Shown here in pieces: positions 8,884-19,357 of a stretch of 64,000 bases of DNA (position 1 is its first letter; each line of letters opens with the position of its first letter). Origin of the DNA: an uncultured Victivallaceae bacterium (GTDB lineage: Bacteria > Verrucomicrobiota > Lentisphaeria > Victivallales > Victivallaceae). The stretch lies in NCBI GenBank assembly GCA_944392655.1, contig CALXXL010000003.1, positions 1 to 64,000 on the forward strand, in the 5' to 3' direction. Both the position numbers and the translations under genes were made by a program. The notes beneath the pieces were generated by a model, which saw nothing but the letters and a program-made list of their open reading frames with translations, searched no databases and was not told the origin of the DNA.

Positions 8884-11505
8884 TCAACGATAATCTCTGA
8901 AATTCAAGCCTTTATATTTCAACCGGCGATAGAATTCATTCATGCGCCGTTCAAAATCTGACCAGTTTTTCAGTTTTCCTGGAGTCCAGAGGCACTCAGC
9001 CACGGCTATTCCGCGCGGATATAGCTGATATCCGGCCTGGCGTTCATCCTGAATATATTCCGTCCACAGTGCGGTCTGCCCTCCAAGAACCTGATCATGA
9101 TACTCTTCCGGCACACTCTCAAGAGGATCAAAGGTATAACTCTTACGCAATCCAGTTATCCCGCTGGTTATGGCCAATGGTTCTTTTTCCGGTACGTCCT
9201 GATAATAGTCCAGATAGTTGGTTGACGCATTATTATTAATAATCTTATGTCCGTGGGCCAACGCTTTCAGCATCACCTCTGGTCCGAGATAAGCCTGAAT
9301 TAGCGTATTTTTAGAGAGATCAACCGTCATAATCTGTTCCCATCCCATCATATGGCGTCCGTGCTTTTCCGCGATCGCCTCAACTCTCCGGGTAAAATAT
9401 GCCTGCAAGCCATAGGCATCCCAGCCATTTTCTTTCATAAAAGCGCTGCACTTCGGACAGGCATTCCATAAATCAGCCGGTAACTCGTCGCCACCCAAAT
9501 GAAGATATTCCGAGTCCGGAAACAACTTGATGTTCTCAACGATCAATTTCTCAATAAACTCATATGTCTCCTCCTGGGCGGCACAGTATGTGCGACCATA
9601 ATATGGCCGGATGAAATGTTCCGGAGTATTTATTCTTCCTTCAAACGGAATATCTCTCTGACATGAAAATTCCGGATATGCCGCCAACGCGGCATTTGCA
9701 TGAGTTGGCATTTCGATTTCCGGAATAACCGTAATAAACCGTTTTCTGGCGTAATCGACGATTTCCCGCACATCTTCAGCAGTATAATATCCTCCGGCTT
9801 CGCCACCGCGCCACGCACCAATTTCAATCAATTTTGGCAACGCATCAATCTCTATCGACCACGAAACGCCATCATTGTAGTGCCACTGAAAACGATTCAT
9901 TTTCATCTCCGCGAGCATGTCGATAAAGCGGAATATAAAATCTTTGGACATAAAATGCCGTGCGGTATCCAGATGCATTCCGCGCCACTCAAATGCAGGA
10001 TTGTCCACTATTGTCAAAACCGGCAAGCGCCAGACACGGCTGTTAAATATCCCTCTTTCGATCTCTGGAGGGAACAACTGCCGCAGAGATTGAATACCGT
10101 AGAAGATTCCGCGCTCGGTGATCGCGGAAATCTCAATTTGCTCAGGAGTTATATTCAGCTTATATCCTTCTTCTCCGACCCCGTCAATCTCCGGCTTGAT
10201 ATCAAGTACAATCGGAGTTGAAAATTCTGCTGCCCCGGCGGGGGAGATTATCGGCAGCGTATATCCGGTTGCCGGAGTCAGGAGTTGCCGCAAGTATTCA
10301 GCCTGACGATTCTCCGCTTCATCTTCAGCTACAATCGCAGCTTTTCTGCTCAAAATAAACTGCCCGCGGCCGAACTCCATCTTTTCCGGACGCGGAATTA
10401 TGTTAACCGTTTCATCTGGAGTTAATATCTGCAAATCGGTTATCGCGACCCTTACCGGATAGCCAAGCGTGGTGCTTACTGCTTTGCCTCCATAAATATC
10501 AAACAACTCTTTACTGACATTATACTCTTCACGGTCGCAGCTGAAAGTACTGAATACGACAACAAACTCATCCATATCCGCCAACTCAGGACAATATAGT
10601 GTATATGTATCCAGCTGCCGGTCATAATTGTCGATTTTCAAAACCGCAAGATCGTCTGAGTCGATCTTTTCACGCAATGAAATATATACCACGCCGCTGC
10701 GTGGCTGAATATTTATATCCGCCAACGATAAACTTATTCCTCCGGCCTTGCCTTTTCCGGCACTGTTTTTTACCATGCGCCAGGCTGCTGATTCCATTTT
10801 TCCATGGCACGAAGATAATTCAAGCACCTTTTTACCGTCATATTCTCCCAATGCTACACCGGCAGGAGCTATTTCTCCCAATCCGGTGTTATATACCTTC
10901 TTCAGCTCTTCACTGCTGTTATAAGTTGAAAAGTCATCCACCAAACGATTCTTAAAATCTTCAATCATTGCTGCTTTCTCCGACACATCCCATTCCAACT
11001 CATCAACATCAAGTTTACCTGGTTTGCCCGGCTCAGTAAACCATGAAATCAATAATACACATGAATCAAAATTCAACAGTTCCGGACAATCGAGTTTTAC
11101 CTCGCACCACTCATTAACCGGCAGTAAAAAACGCTGTTCCGCAATATTATCGCCAACTTTTTCCGGACGTAATGTAACTATTGCAGTAATTGGGTCGCAC
11201 TCTCCGGCGCATCCGCGCAATTTCAATTTAAGTGCAGAGTTTCTATGGCCGGGCGGAAATTTTATTTCCCGCATAAACACCGCATAAGTCTGCTCTATAG
11301 CCCCAAAAGAGGCGAACTGGTTCCCCTCCTCTCTTGTCAGAGAACAGAGCTCCGGGAATGGATTATTGGCGTCAAATACAACATAATTCTTCTTAAGAGT
11401 CTCGACTCCGGTATAATTTTCGAAATCATCAAATCCATTCGCCAAAGGACATATTGCGGTCATACCCGACAACATAAAGAAACTGATCAATTTATATTTT
11501 ATCAT
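8884..11505 (-). CDS. Secreted beta-N-acetylhexosaminidase (GH20)
   Basis: Removes terminal GlcNAc or GalNAc from glycans such as mucin or chitobiose. An N-terminal signal peptide (about 24 residues, to LANG) is followed by about 340 residues of beta-rich accessory domains. A GH20b domain comes next (GYKLNITPEQIEI, GIFYGIQSLRQLFP), then the TIM barrel from about 500 (WRGMHLDTARHFM). The catalytic pair is D673-E674 in HLGGDELP. The 873-aa size is large for the family owing to the accessory N-terminus. It is divergent from the GH35 gene, so the two may share control. The exact linkage is not predictable. Confidence 0.93.
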   Translation of the reverse strand: MIKYKLISFFMLSGMTAICPLANGFDDFENYTGVETLKKNYVVFDANNPFPELCSLTREEGNQFASFGAIEQTYAVFMREIKFPPGHRNSALKLKLRGCAGECDPITAIVTLRPEKVGDNIAEQRFLLPVNEWCEVKLDCPELLNFDSCVLLISWFTEPGKPGKLDVDELEWDVSEKAAMIEDFKNRLVDDFSTYNSSEELKKVYNTGLGEIAPAGVALGEYDGKKVLELSSCHGKMESAAWRMVKNSAGKGKAGGISLSLADINIQPRSGVVYISLREKIDSDDLAVLKIDNYDRQLDTYTLYCPELADMDEFVVVFSTFSCDREEYNVSKELFDIYGGKAVSTTLGYPVRVAITDLQILTPDETVNIIPRPEKMEFGRGQFILSRKAAIVAEDEAENRQAEYLRQLLTPATGYTLPIISPAGAAEFSTPIVLDIKPEIDGVGEEGYKLNITPEQIEISAITERGIFYGIQSLRQLFPPEIERGIFNSRVWRLPVLTIVDNPAFEWRGMHLDTARHFMSKDFIFRFIDMLAEMKMNRFQWHYNDGVSWSIEIDALPKLIEIGAWRGGEAGGYYTAEDVREIVDYARKRFITVIPEIEMPTHANAALAAYPEFSCQRDIPFEGRINTPEHFIRPYYGRTYCAAQEETYEFIEKLIVENIKLFPDSEYLHLGGDELPADLWNACPKCSAFMKENGWDAYGLQAYFTRRVEAIAEKHGRHMMGWEQIMTVDLSKNTLIQAYLGPEVMLKALAHGHKIINNNASTNYLDYYQDVPEKEPLAITSGITGLRKSYTFDPLESVPEEYHDQVLGGQTALWTEYIQDERQAGYQLYPRGIAVAECLWTPGKLKNWSDFERRMNEFYRRLKYKGLNFRDYR

Positions 11506-11746
11506 TCCATCTCCTTATTTTCACCTCAATCTATCTCTGAGGATAAAAATTTTATAAACTACCAGTATTTCCGCTCTTTTTCAAGTAGGAAAATGTTTTT
11601 GAAACGATTAAAAGAAAAAATATCACTATTTTACCGTTTTTGAGCTTATAACTTAGATTGAATTTGTTATAGAAAGTGCTATTTTGACAAAACATAAAAA
11701 TTATCTTTTTCCAGATAGAGAAATATTATATTTTCAGGAGAATAAA

Positions 11747-13504
11747 ATGAACAATGTCGAGATGACTTCAGGCAAACTGTATATAGATGGCCGGGAGACC
11801 AGGATTTTATCCGGTGCGATCCACTATTTCAGAATACGTCCAGAGCAATGGCGTGACCGTATTTTAAAAGCTAAGCAGATGGGTTTAAATACTATTGAAA
11901 CCTATTTTGCCCATAACCTTCATGAACAGCAGCAGGGCAAGTTCAACTTCTCTGGAGATCTTGATATTGAGCGTTTTCTTGAGGAGATCAAAGCTGCCGG
12001 AATGTACGCGATAGTCCGTCCCGGACCGTATATTTGCGCGGAGTGGGACAACGGTGGTCTGCCGCCATGGCTGATGAACATTCCAGGCATTGAGTTCCGG
12101 GTTATGAACCGTCAGTTTCTTGCAGCAGTAAAATGTTATCTCGATCAATTGCTGCCACGTTTGAAAAAATATCTGTACACTAATGGCGGTCCGATAATTA
12201 TGGCGCAAATAGAAAACGAATACGGCAGCTTTGCCTGTGATCATAATTATATGGAAGAGGTACGTAAAATTTTCCTGAACAATGGAATTGACGTACCTCT
12301 ATTTACCGCCGACGGTCCGGGAGACGGTTCTATTCAAGGCGGTACTATTCCAGGTGTATGGCAGACGTTGAATTTTGGGAGCAATGCCAAAACCGCTTTT
12401 GCCAAAGGTCTGGAATACCGGCCGGATGATCACCTTTTCTGCATGGAATTCTGGAATGGCTGGTTTGACCACTGGGGCGAACAGCATCATACCCGCACCC
12501 CGGAAGACGCGGCGGCAGCTCTGGATGAAATACTCTCCTGCGGTGGGTCGGTAAATTTCTATATGTTTTGCGGCGGAACTAACTTCGGCTTCATGGCTGG
12601 AGCGAACGGCTTGGGGGAAAAACCGGACGATTATGCGCCTACCGTAACCAGCTACGATTACGACTCTCCGCTCTCTGAATGTGGCGATCCCACCCCGAAA
12701 TATTTTGCCTTCCAACAGGTAATAAAGAAACATTTTCCGGAGGCATTTACGGGAACGCCAGAACCGTCGCCCAAACAAAGTTTCGGGAAAATAAAACTGA
12801 CTCAAAGCGCCAAACTGTTTGACGAACTGGATAATCTTGCGACTCCGTCAGAATCGATTTTTCCTCCAACGATGGAAGAGTGCGGCCAAAATTACGGTTT
12901 TATTCACTATCGCACAACTATTTCCGGACCACGAGATGAATTTCTGTATTTTCCGGAAGTTCGTGACCGGGTATGCGCCTACCTCGACGGTAAATATTTA
13001 GGCACTGTTTTCCGTAATGACCAGGATCGCAAAATCAACTTTTCTCTTAAAGAGAAACGCGAGGCGACGCTGGATCTGCTGGTTGAGAATACCGGCCGGA
13101 TCAATTACGGTCCGCAAACCGGGCGTGATGTAAAAGGTCTGCCGAAAGGAGTCTGCTCATGTTGGCAGAAGTTATGTGGTTTTAAGACCTGGAATCTCGA
13201 ATTGACCAATTTGAATGATATCAAATTCAAACCGTTGAAGATGGAAGATAATCAACCGTCATTTTACCGCGGCATATTTTACGCGGAAACTCTTGCAGAT
13301 ACCTTCCTGCGTTTTCCGGGAACAAAAGGGGTTGTCTGGATTAACGGATTCAACATTGGCCGCTATTGGAATATCGGTCCGGGAAACACCTTGTATATAC
13401 CGTGGCCTCTGCTGAAAAAAGGGGAAAATGAGATTATCGTATTTGAACTTCATCATTTAAATTCAGATGACGTGGAATTCTGCGATACGCCTGAGTTAAA
13501 TTAA
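11747..13504 (+). CDS. Beta-galactosidase (GH35)
   Basis: Hydrolyses terminal beta-galactosides. The 585-aa form starts at the ATG at 11747, six bases after AGGAG; an upstream TTG (11684) lacks such a site. No signal peptide is seen, so the enzyme is probably cytoplasmic. The barrel contains GAIHYFRI, VRPGPYICAEWDNGG, the acid/base E158 in IENEYGSF and the nucleophile E234 in CMEFWNGWFDHWG. The C-terminal beta domains carry VWINGFNIGRYWNIGP. It is divergent from the GH20 gene and 25 nt upstream of a second hydrolase, suggesting joint glycan breakdown. Confidence 0.94.
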   Translation: MNNVEMTSGKLYIDGRETRILSGAIHYFRIRPEQWRDRILKAKQMGLNTIETYFAHNLHEQQQGKFNFSGDLDIERFLEEIKAAGMYAIVRPGPYICAEWDNGGLPPWLMNIPGIEFRVMNRQFLAAVKCYLDQLLPRLKKYLYTNGGPIIMAQIENEYGSFACDHNYMEEVRKIFLNNGIDVPLFTADGPGDGSIQGGTIPGVWQTLNFGSNAKTAFAKGLEYRPDDHLFCMEFWNGWFDHWGEQHHTRTPEDAAAALDEILSCGGSVNFYMFCGGTNFGFMAGANGLGEKPDDYAPTVTSYDYDSPLSECGDPTPKYFAFQQVIKKHFPEAFTGTPEPSPKQSFGKIKLTQSAKLFDELDNLATPSESIFPPTMEECGQNYGFIHYRTTISGPRDEFLYFPEVRDRVCAYLDGKYLGTVFRNDQDRKINFSLKEKREATLDLLVENTGRINYGPQTGRDVKGLPKGVCSCWQKLCGFKTWNLELTNLNDIKFKPLKMEDNQPSFYRGIFYAETLADTFLRFPGTKGVVWINGFNIGRYWNIGPGNTLYIPWPLLKKGENEIIVFELHHLNSDDVEFCDTPELN

Positions 13505-13529
13505 TTAAATTTATTGAAAGGATTCATAG

Positions 13530-16367
13530 ATGAAATTATTTTCGATGATTGGCTCAATGGCGCTAAGCGTCTTACTGGTTGCCGCGTCAGAAAATGAATT
13601 TGACGACTCAAAAGTCTCGTACAAAGACAATCTGATGCGCTATTCTGAATACGGTCATTTGCTGGATAAAGTCTATTACGATACCGGCTCAAAACTGGAC
13701 ATAGAGTGTTACGATCTGCAGGAGGCAACAGCGCAAGGCAGAGATATTCCTGGCGAACTGTTAAAAGATGGTCTGGAGTTGCAGGAGGAATTACGGCAGG
13801 ATTATGCAAAACTCGATTCTGTGCGTAAAAATCTGCGTTATGAATTGCATCTGGCATATCCGTTTGACAGTTATTTTCTGGCGGTTGAGAATCTGGTTGA
13901 TGCCCCGGCAACCTATTATGACTGGGCCGGCTTCTGTAAATTCGTAATCAGCTGGAGTAACGGCACCACTATTGAAATTCCGCTCAACTCATTTACCGGA
14001 GCCAGACCGATACAGGGCTATGATAATGGCGGCGGTCCGGTGGACTGCTTCGTCGTGTACGGGCGGAAATCTGCCTCTTATATTGCAGTATCACGCTTCC
14101 AACTGCCAGATCCGCTTCCTCCCGGAGATGCGGTATTGACCATCACCGGATTTGACCATGACAAAGGTGGAGCTGCCGCCCCGGTCAAAATTTCTGTTTT
14201 CGGACATCAAATCTTCTCCGGTGCCAATCCGTTCCCCAAGGTCGGCACATCCAACTTTACGTTAAAGATTCCGGAATCCTACCTTCAGAACGTTCCGGCC
14301 GCCAGCGATGAAAATCCTGCGCTCGCCCAACGTCTTGACCAGCTGCACCGCGATATCCTGCAATTTGAATCAAGCGCAAATGAGAAGATAGACTCATTTA
14401 TCAATCAGACAGCTCCATATACAGAAAATCTGGAATACCGCTCTGCGGAAAAGCCGGTAAATCCGGCGGACACAGACCAATTTATCCGTGCAATTGACAT
14501 AACTGATATTCTCTGGGGTGTGGACAGATTGAAACATCCGGGACAATATTACGATTATGAACATCTCGGCAAAATGGCTGCCGAAGCCCACGCGAATCTA
14601 TACTCCATTGTGATCGGACGTCCCGGTGGATATGCGGATGAAGTTGAACAGATCAGAACGTTTGACCGGTATACCGGAGTTCCATTTTTAGTGTGGGCAG
14701 ATGGGGATAAATTTGATAATGGTGACATTATTTCCACCACCTATTACGGCAATTCAGAAAAGGTCATTGAAGATTACCGTGACTTTGTTTCCGAATACGC
14801 CAAGATGCACAATTTCATCGGCATTCAGATAGACGAACCGATTATACCTGACAATGAAAAAGGTTATGAACCTCTGGCCAATAATGCCGGCTATATGGCA
14901 GCTTACCGTGAATTTGCCGCACAGCGCAACACAGAGCTGGAACAACTCTCCTTGCCTCTGCTTGACACAACGCCTTTTCCAGCTGGTAAAGTTCCTGAAA
15001 CTGCAACCGACTGGGTTCAATACATCGAATACCAGCAATTCAAAGCCGACCTAATGGCAAAGCATTTCCGCAACTTATATAACACAGTAAAACAGGATGG
15101 GTTACTGGCTTCCATTGTCTGCATGGATATGATGGCGCGTAATGTTATGGATGCCAGTTATATCTCCATGGGCAAAGCCATGCCATATATGGGAACGGAC
15201 TTATATGACAATGGCTCAATTCGGGAATCAATATCGCTGCAACTGCTGAAAAGCGCCTCGTCCGGCAAAGTTATAATGTGGCCGGGAGCTGGTTATTCCT
15301 GTAAAACCCCGCGCAATTTTGAACGTTCAATGATAAATGGGCTGGTATGGGCTGACGGCATTCACATCTGGACGCTGCTTTATTGTGCAAAATATCGTGA
15401 TCCCAACTTTTTCTGGGCTTTAAACGACGGGCAGATCGGCAAGACCGACAACGGTATGGAAATAGCCGAGACCTGGGACTTGGCCTACTGGCCAATTGTG
15501 TGCGATATTTTTGGCAAAATTGAATCAATCGAACCGGAACTCGCCGGACGTCAGTCGGCAAATCCGGTGGCGCTGTTGCTTTCGGAGCGTACAATATCCA
15601 CGCTTGTTCCGCAAAACCGTTCCAACAGCAAATACTACATTGACTTTTCCGGAACCTACTCCGGTATTGCCGGGTTCGGGATACCGACAGATGTACGCTA
15701 TCTGGAAACCTTGCGTGACATGGATGAAATCCCCTACAAAGCGATGATTCTTACCGATGCCTTCGCCATTTCCGACAAAGATGCCGCTGTGCTGAAAAAA
15801 TATGTTGAAAACGGCGGCACTCTGTTCATTACCGGCAATACCGGCAGCCGTGACGAATGGAATCAGCCGCGTGACAAATGGGCTTTAGCTGATATAAGCG
15901 GACGCAACGGCGCCGACTCAACTATGGCTCCGGCGGAGATCATCGATGTAAACGGAGTCAAGCTCGGCTGTAATCCTTATGGTAAAGGCGTATGTTACAG
16001 CACTGAGGAAGCTGATTTCGGTCAGGTTATAACCGCAATTCCTGAAAACGGCTTATCCGGGTTGTTAAAACCGCAGCATGAAGAGATTATAAGAATAGTC
16101 ACTGAAAAAGCACTGACAGAAAATGCCCCGGTAAAAGTAGCCGTGCCTTTCGGTACAGTTGTGAATATTCAGAAGAATAAACTTGGTCATTATCTGGTAT
16201 CACTGGTAAATTACGACAATAAATCCAATGGACAAACTGCCGTAATCACCATGCCGTACCAGGCGGAGTTGTCGGCGATTGGCGGAACATTATCATCCGG
16301 AGAAGGAGATGAATTCACTGTAACTTATGATGGTTACGCAATAATAGTTATAAAACCGGAAAAATAA
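13530..16367 (+). CDS. Large secreted TIM-barrel glycoside hydrolase-like protein, family unassigned
   Basis: A 945-aa protein with a signal peptide (MKLFSMIGSMALSVLLVAAS). Residues about 25-260 form a beta-rich region. A barrel-like domain begins near 325 (IDITDILWGVDRL) and carries GIQIDEP with D435 and E436 at a strand end, a plausible catalytic acid. From about 720 there is a flavodoxin/GATase-like domain (AAVLKKYVENGGTLFITG) like the trimerisation domain of GH42 beta-galactosidases. I cannot assign a known GH family. An AAGG site precedes the ATG, 25 nt after the GH35 stop, so it is co-transcribed. Confidence 0.7.
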   Translation: MKLFSMIGSMALSVLLVAASENEFDDSKVSYKDNLMRYSEYGHLLDKVYYDTGSKLDIECYDLQEATAQGRDIPGELLKDGLELQEELRQDYAKLDSVRKNLRYELHLAYPFDSYFLAVENLVDAPATYYDWAGFCKFVISWSNGTTIEIPLNSFTGARPIQGYDNGGGPVDCFVVYGRKSASYIAVSRFQLPDPLPPGDAVLTITGFDHDKGGAAAPVKISVFGHQIFSGANPFPKVGTSNFTLKIPESYLQNVPAASDENPALAQRLDQLHRDILQFESSANEKIDSFINQTAPYTENLEYRSAEKPVNPADTDQFIRAIDITDILWGVDRLKHPGQYYDYEHLGKMAAEAHANLYSIVIGRPGGYADEVEQIRTFDRYTGVPFLVWADGDKFDNGDIISTTYYGNSEKVIEDYRDFVSEYAKMHNFIGIQIDEPIIPDNEKGYEPLANNAGYMAAYREFAAQRNTELEQLSLPLLDTTPFPAGKVPETATDWVQYIEYQQFKADLMAKHFRNLYNTVKQDGLLASIVCMDMMARNVMDASYISMGKAMPYMGTDLYDNGSIRESISLQLLKSASSGKVIMWPGAGYSCKTPRNFERSMINGLVWADGIHIWTLLYCAKYRDPNFFWALNDGQIGKTDNGMEIAETWDLAYWPIVCDIFGKIESIEPELAGRQSANPVALLLSERTISTLVPQNRSNSKYYIDFSGTYSGIAGFGIPTDVRYLETLRDMDEIPYKAMILTDAFAISDKDAAVLKKYVENGGTLFITGNTGSRDEWNQPRDKWALADISGRNGADSTMAPAEIIDVNGVKLGCNPYGKGVCYSTEEADFGQVITAIPENGLSGLLKPQHEEIIRIVTEKALTENAPVKVAVPFGTVVNIQKNKLGHYLVSLVNYDNKSNGQTAVITMPYQAELSAIGGTLSSGEGDEFTVTYDGYAIIVIKPEK

Positions 16368-16378
16368 ATTATTACGGT

Positions 16379-16412
16379 AAAAAAAACGGCGGTATATCCG
16401 CCGTTTTTTTTA
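16379..16412. terminator. Bidirectional terminator between the hydrolase and priA
   Basis: A 7-bp GC stem (16386-16392 with 16398-16404) extended by A/T pairing has eight-base A and T tracts on either side. It serves both converging genes. Confidence 0.9.
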
Positions 16413-16413
16413 C

Positions 16414-18645
16414 CTACATCAAATTCTGCGGATCAGCATCCACATAAATTTCAGCTCCGGGATAACGGGTCAATGCCAGACTCCGCAACTTTTCCCGCAA
16501 TCTTTTCAAACGTTCACCGCGAATTACAATTTGATAACGGAACTTCCCTTTTATTCTCTCCACCGGTGACGGCAGAGGATCGGTGACAATTACCGAGTCA
16601 TTCAACACACTCTCCAGTTCATGCCGGCAATAAAGAGCGCATTCCCGGCATACAGCTTCGTCCTCACTGCGAATATGAAGAATTATCATGTGCCCGAACG
16701 GAGGGTAATTCAACAACTGCCGTACTGCGGTATCATACTGATAAAATCCGCGATAATCGTTTTTCAGAGCCAGAGTTATCGCATCATTGCCCGGCGAAAA
16801 TGTCTGTATAATCACCTCTCCCGGCAAATCACCGCGTCCGGCACGTCCAGCCACCTGGGTAAGCAGCTGAAATGTTCTTTCCGCCGCCCGGAAATCCTCA
16901 ATATAAAGTCCCTGATCAGCGTTAATTACACCGACCAGAGTTATATTGGGTATATGGATCCCTTTGGCGATCATCTGAGTTCCGATAAGAATATCTATCT
17001 CGCCTCGCTGCATCCGGTTCAGCATCGTTTCATGAGCATCAACCCCTCGCATGGAGTCTGAATCCATACGTCCTATTCTGGCATTCGGAAAGAGCAAATG
17101 CGCCATCGCTTCAATCTTTTCAGTTCCGCTGCCGGGATAACGGATTCCCTCCGCGCCGCATTGCGGACAACGCTCGGGAGCAGGCATGGTGTTGCCGCAC
17201 ATATGACAGATCAGCACCCCTTCACGCCTATGATAAGCATACGAAACGGAGCAGTCCGGACATCCTGGCACAAAACCGCATGCTTCGCATCTCATTTCGC
17301 GTGAGAAGCCGCGCATATTGCGAAAAAGAATGGTCTGTTCTCTGGCGGCAAGCCGTTCATGTATTGCATTTACAAGCATGGGGGAAAAGAGTTTTGAATG
17401 CGGCCCGGCAGGATCGCCGTCTTCTTTTTTTTCACTATTTCCGGCGTATTCCTCCGCCCCCATGCGCAGATCAACCACCGTCATTACCGGTGGAACGGCC
17501 GACCCGGCGGTGGACTTCATCTCGCACAGCAGGTATTTTCCGGATTCAGCGTTGTAAAATGATTCTATAGATGGAGTTGCCGAACCAAGTATTACTATGG
17601 CATTCTCCATTTTTCCCCGTACAACAGCCACATCTCTTGCGTTATATCTGGGAGACTCGGATTGTTTATAACTGCCTTCATGCTCCTCGTCTACAATTAT
17701 GAGTCCCAGGTTGTCAAATGGAGCAAAAAGAGCCGATCTTGCACCTATGGCAATTTTCACCTCTCCTCTGCGCATTCTTGTCCACTGATCAAAGCGTTCT
17801 GCCTCGCTCAAACGGCTGTGCATAACGCTGACTTCATCGCCGAAACGGGCGCGAAACCGGCGTACCGTCTGCGGAGTGAGAGCTATCTCCGGCACCAGCA
17901 CGATCGCAGCTTTCCCCTGAGCGATAACTTTTGCAATCGCCTGTAAATAAACTTCAGTTTTTCCGCTGTTAGTTGCGCCGAAGAGCAGCATGACGCGGCG
18001 CTTTTCCTCGCCTGAAAGCATACGGTCGAACTGGTTCAGTGCGGCCTGCTGTTCGCCGGTAGGCGTCAGTGGTTGATCGGGCATAACCTCTTCGGTAAAC
18101 GGATTGCGGAAACTGCGTTCTTCGCTGACAGCAAGAAATCCATCTGCCACCAAGCGTGTTACCACCGATGCGCCGCATCCGGTCATAGTCATAATCATCT
18201 TTAACGCAGCTGATTTTTCATCTTTCAAAAATTGAATAACCCGGCGTTGCTTTTCGGTTTTCAGAGCTTTTTCCGGCTGAGGCTCCGCTAAAGAAAAAAC
18301 TTTAATCATTTTCTCTTTTATGCTGGCTTTCCGTACAGCTCCTGGCAGCAGAGTTTTCACTGCACATTCCATAGAAGTGCAGTAATAATGTGCCATCCAT
18401 TCGCTCAGGCGGAGCAGTTTTTCCGGAATAGACGTTTTATTGGGCGGCAGTGCGGCAATCTGTTTCAACTTATTTGCGGTGTCCGGCGTTTCGACCAGAG
18501 CTGTCACGAATCCCAACCGTCTGCTGTGTCCGAATGGAACCAGCACTTGAGACCCCGGCTTGATTTCGGCAATCAATTCTTCCGGAATAATATAATCAAA
18601 GTATCGATCCAAAGAGAGATCAACAATCACTCTGGCGATATTCAT
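16414..18645 (-). CDS. priA: Primosomal protein N' (replication restart helicase PriA)
   Basis: A 3'-to-5' helicase that reloads the replisome at stalled forks. In its 743 aa an N-terminal 3'-DNA-binding domain (FDYIIPEELIAEIKPGSQVLVPFG) is followed by Walker A (FGATNSGKTEVY), the DEEHE box, GSATPS, then a zinc region with eight cysteines (CEACGFVPGCPDC, CHMCG, CPQCG). Helicase motifs V and VI (GTQMIAKGIHIPN, QVAGRAGRG) follow. All features are intact. It is a single leftward gene; HU is divergently transcribed 270 nt away. Confidence 0.96.
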   Translation of the reverse strand: MNIARVIVDLSLDRYFDYIIPEELIAEIKPGSQVLVPFGHSRRLGFVTALVETPDTANKLKQIAALPPNKTSIPEKLLRLSEWMAHYYCTSMECAVKTLLPGAVRKASIKEKMIKVFSLAEPQPEKALKTEKQRRVIQFLKDEKSAALKMIMTMTGCGASVVTRLVADGFLAVSEERSFRNPFTEEVMPDQPLTPTGEQQAALNQFDRMLSGEEKRRVMLLFGATNSGKTEVYLQAIAKVIAQGKAAIVLVPEIALTPQTVRRFRARFGDEVSVMHSRLSEAERFDQWTRMRRGEVKIAIGARSALFAPFDNLGLIIVDEEHEGSYKQSESPRYNARDVAVVRGKMENAIVILGSATPSIESFYNAESGKYLLCEMKSTAGSAVPPVMTVVDLRMGAEEYAGNSEKKEDGDPAGPHSKLFSPMLVNAIHERLAAREQTILFRNMRGFSREMRCEACGFVPGCPDCSVSYAYHRREGVLICHMCGNTMPAPERCPQCGAEGIRYPGSGTEKIEAMAHLLFPNARIGRMDSDSMRGVDAHETMLNRMQRGEIDILIGTQMIAKGIHIPNITLVGVINADQGLYIEDFRAAERTFQLLTQVAGRAGRGDLPGEVIIQTFSPGNDAITLALKNDYRGFYQYDTAVRQLLNYPPFGHMIILHIRSEDEAVCRECALYCRHELESVLNDSVIVTDPLPSPVERIKGKFRYQIVIRGERLKRLREKLRSLALTRYPGAEIYVDADPQNLM

Positions 18646-18811
18646 CAGCAGTAAGGTTCCGTTCTGTTTTTTTTGGGTTTATATTTTATTTTACAATATA
18701 CAGCTTTTTTTGACATAATCCAATTTTTTCACTTCGGACTAACGCGAAACACCATGATGATTGCAGTGGTGTTTACCTTAACAAAAATAGTAAAAAAATG
18801 GCAATTCTTCT

Positions 18812-18839
18812 TTGACAATTTTCAATTTGAAAGTATTTT
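18812..18839 (+). promoter_or_regulatory. Promoter of the HU-like gene
   Basis: A consensus TTGACA (18812-18817) and TATTTT (18834-18839) with 16 nt between them. The leader to the ATG is about 68 nt and ends in a GAGG ribosome site. Confidence 0.55.
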
Positions 18840-18913
18840 ATATAAATCAGGATATGAAAATCCCACGCATGATGCTGAACATTTAACATTTTCAATATAA
18901 CGAGGTAAAAAAG

Positions 18914-19213
18914 ATGACAAAAAGAGATTTGGTAGTTAAAATTGCCAAAGAAGTGGATCTGATTCAAAGTGATGTTGCCAAAGTCGTGCAGAAGACCCTT
19001 GACTATATCGCAGACGAACTGGTAAATGGTAACACCATAGAACTCCGCAACTTCGGCGTTTTTGAAATAAAAGTCCGCAAGAGCCGCAAAGGCCGCAACC
19101 CCAACCAGCCGCAGAATGAAGTCATCATCCCGGAACGTGCAGTGGTAAAATTCCGTGCCGGCAAAGAGCTCAAAGAAGAAGTAGAAAAGCTCAACCCGAA
19201 ACGTTTCCAGTAA
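18914..19213 (+). CDS. HU/IHF-family nucleoid DNA-binding protein
   Basis: A 99-aa histone-like dimer subunit that bends DNA. The helical N-terminus (MTKRDLVVKIAKEVDLIQSD) and the family signature near residues 46-70 (LRNFGVFEIKVRKSRKGRNPNQP, with the intercalating Asn-Pro in the arm) are typical; the tail is rich in Lys and Glu. It has its own promoter and terminator. HU and IHF subunits cannot be separated by sight; the lone gene suggests a homodimer. Confidence 0.93.
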   Translation: MTKRDLVVKIAKEVDLIQSDVAKVVQKTLDYIADELVNGNTIELRNFGVFEIKVRKSRKGRNPNQPQNEVIIPERAVVKFRAGKELKEEVEKLNPKRFQ

Positions 19214-19260
19214 GAAACAGGTTTCATTGTGTTGCAGGCAGTAAAAAAATAGAGTGACAC

Positions 19261-19298
19261 ATTGCGTCAAGTGGTATCGCTTGGCGCAATTTTGTTTT
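19261..19298 (+). terminator. Terminator after the HU-like gene
   Basis: An 11-bp stem with one G-T pair (19261-19271 with 19280-19290) and an 8-nt loop is followed by TTTGTTTT. It separates the HU gene from the hisS operon. Confidence 0.85.
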
Positions 19299-19357
19299 CA
19301 TAATGAGACATCTGCAGTGAAAAAAGTTTTAATAGTTTTAGATTAAAGAGGTTATAA

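Noticed and set aside
11595-11625. LacI-type operator half-site (GAAACG) between the GH20 and GH35 genes
   Set aside because: Only one half-site matches; the palindrome is not there.
18673-18900. 75-aa frame before the HU gene
   Set aside because: It overlaps the HU promoter and has a biased AT-rich composition with no ribosome site.
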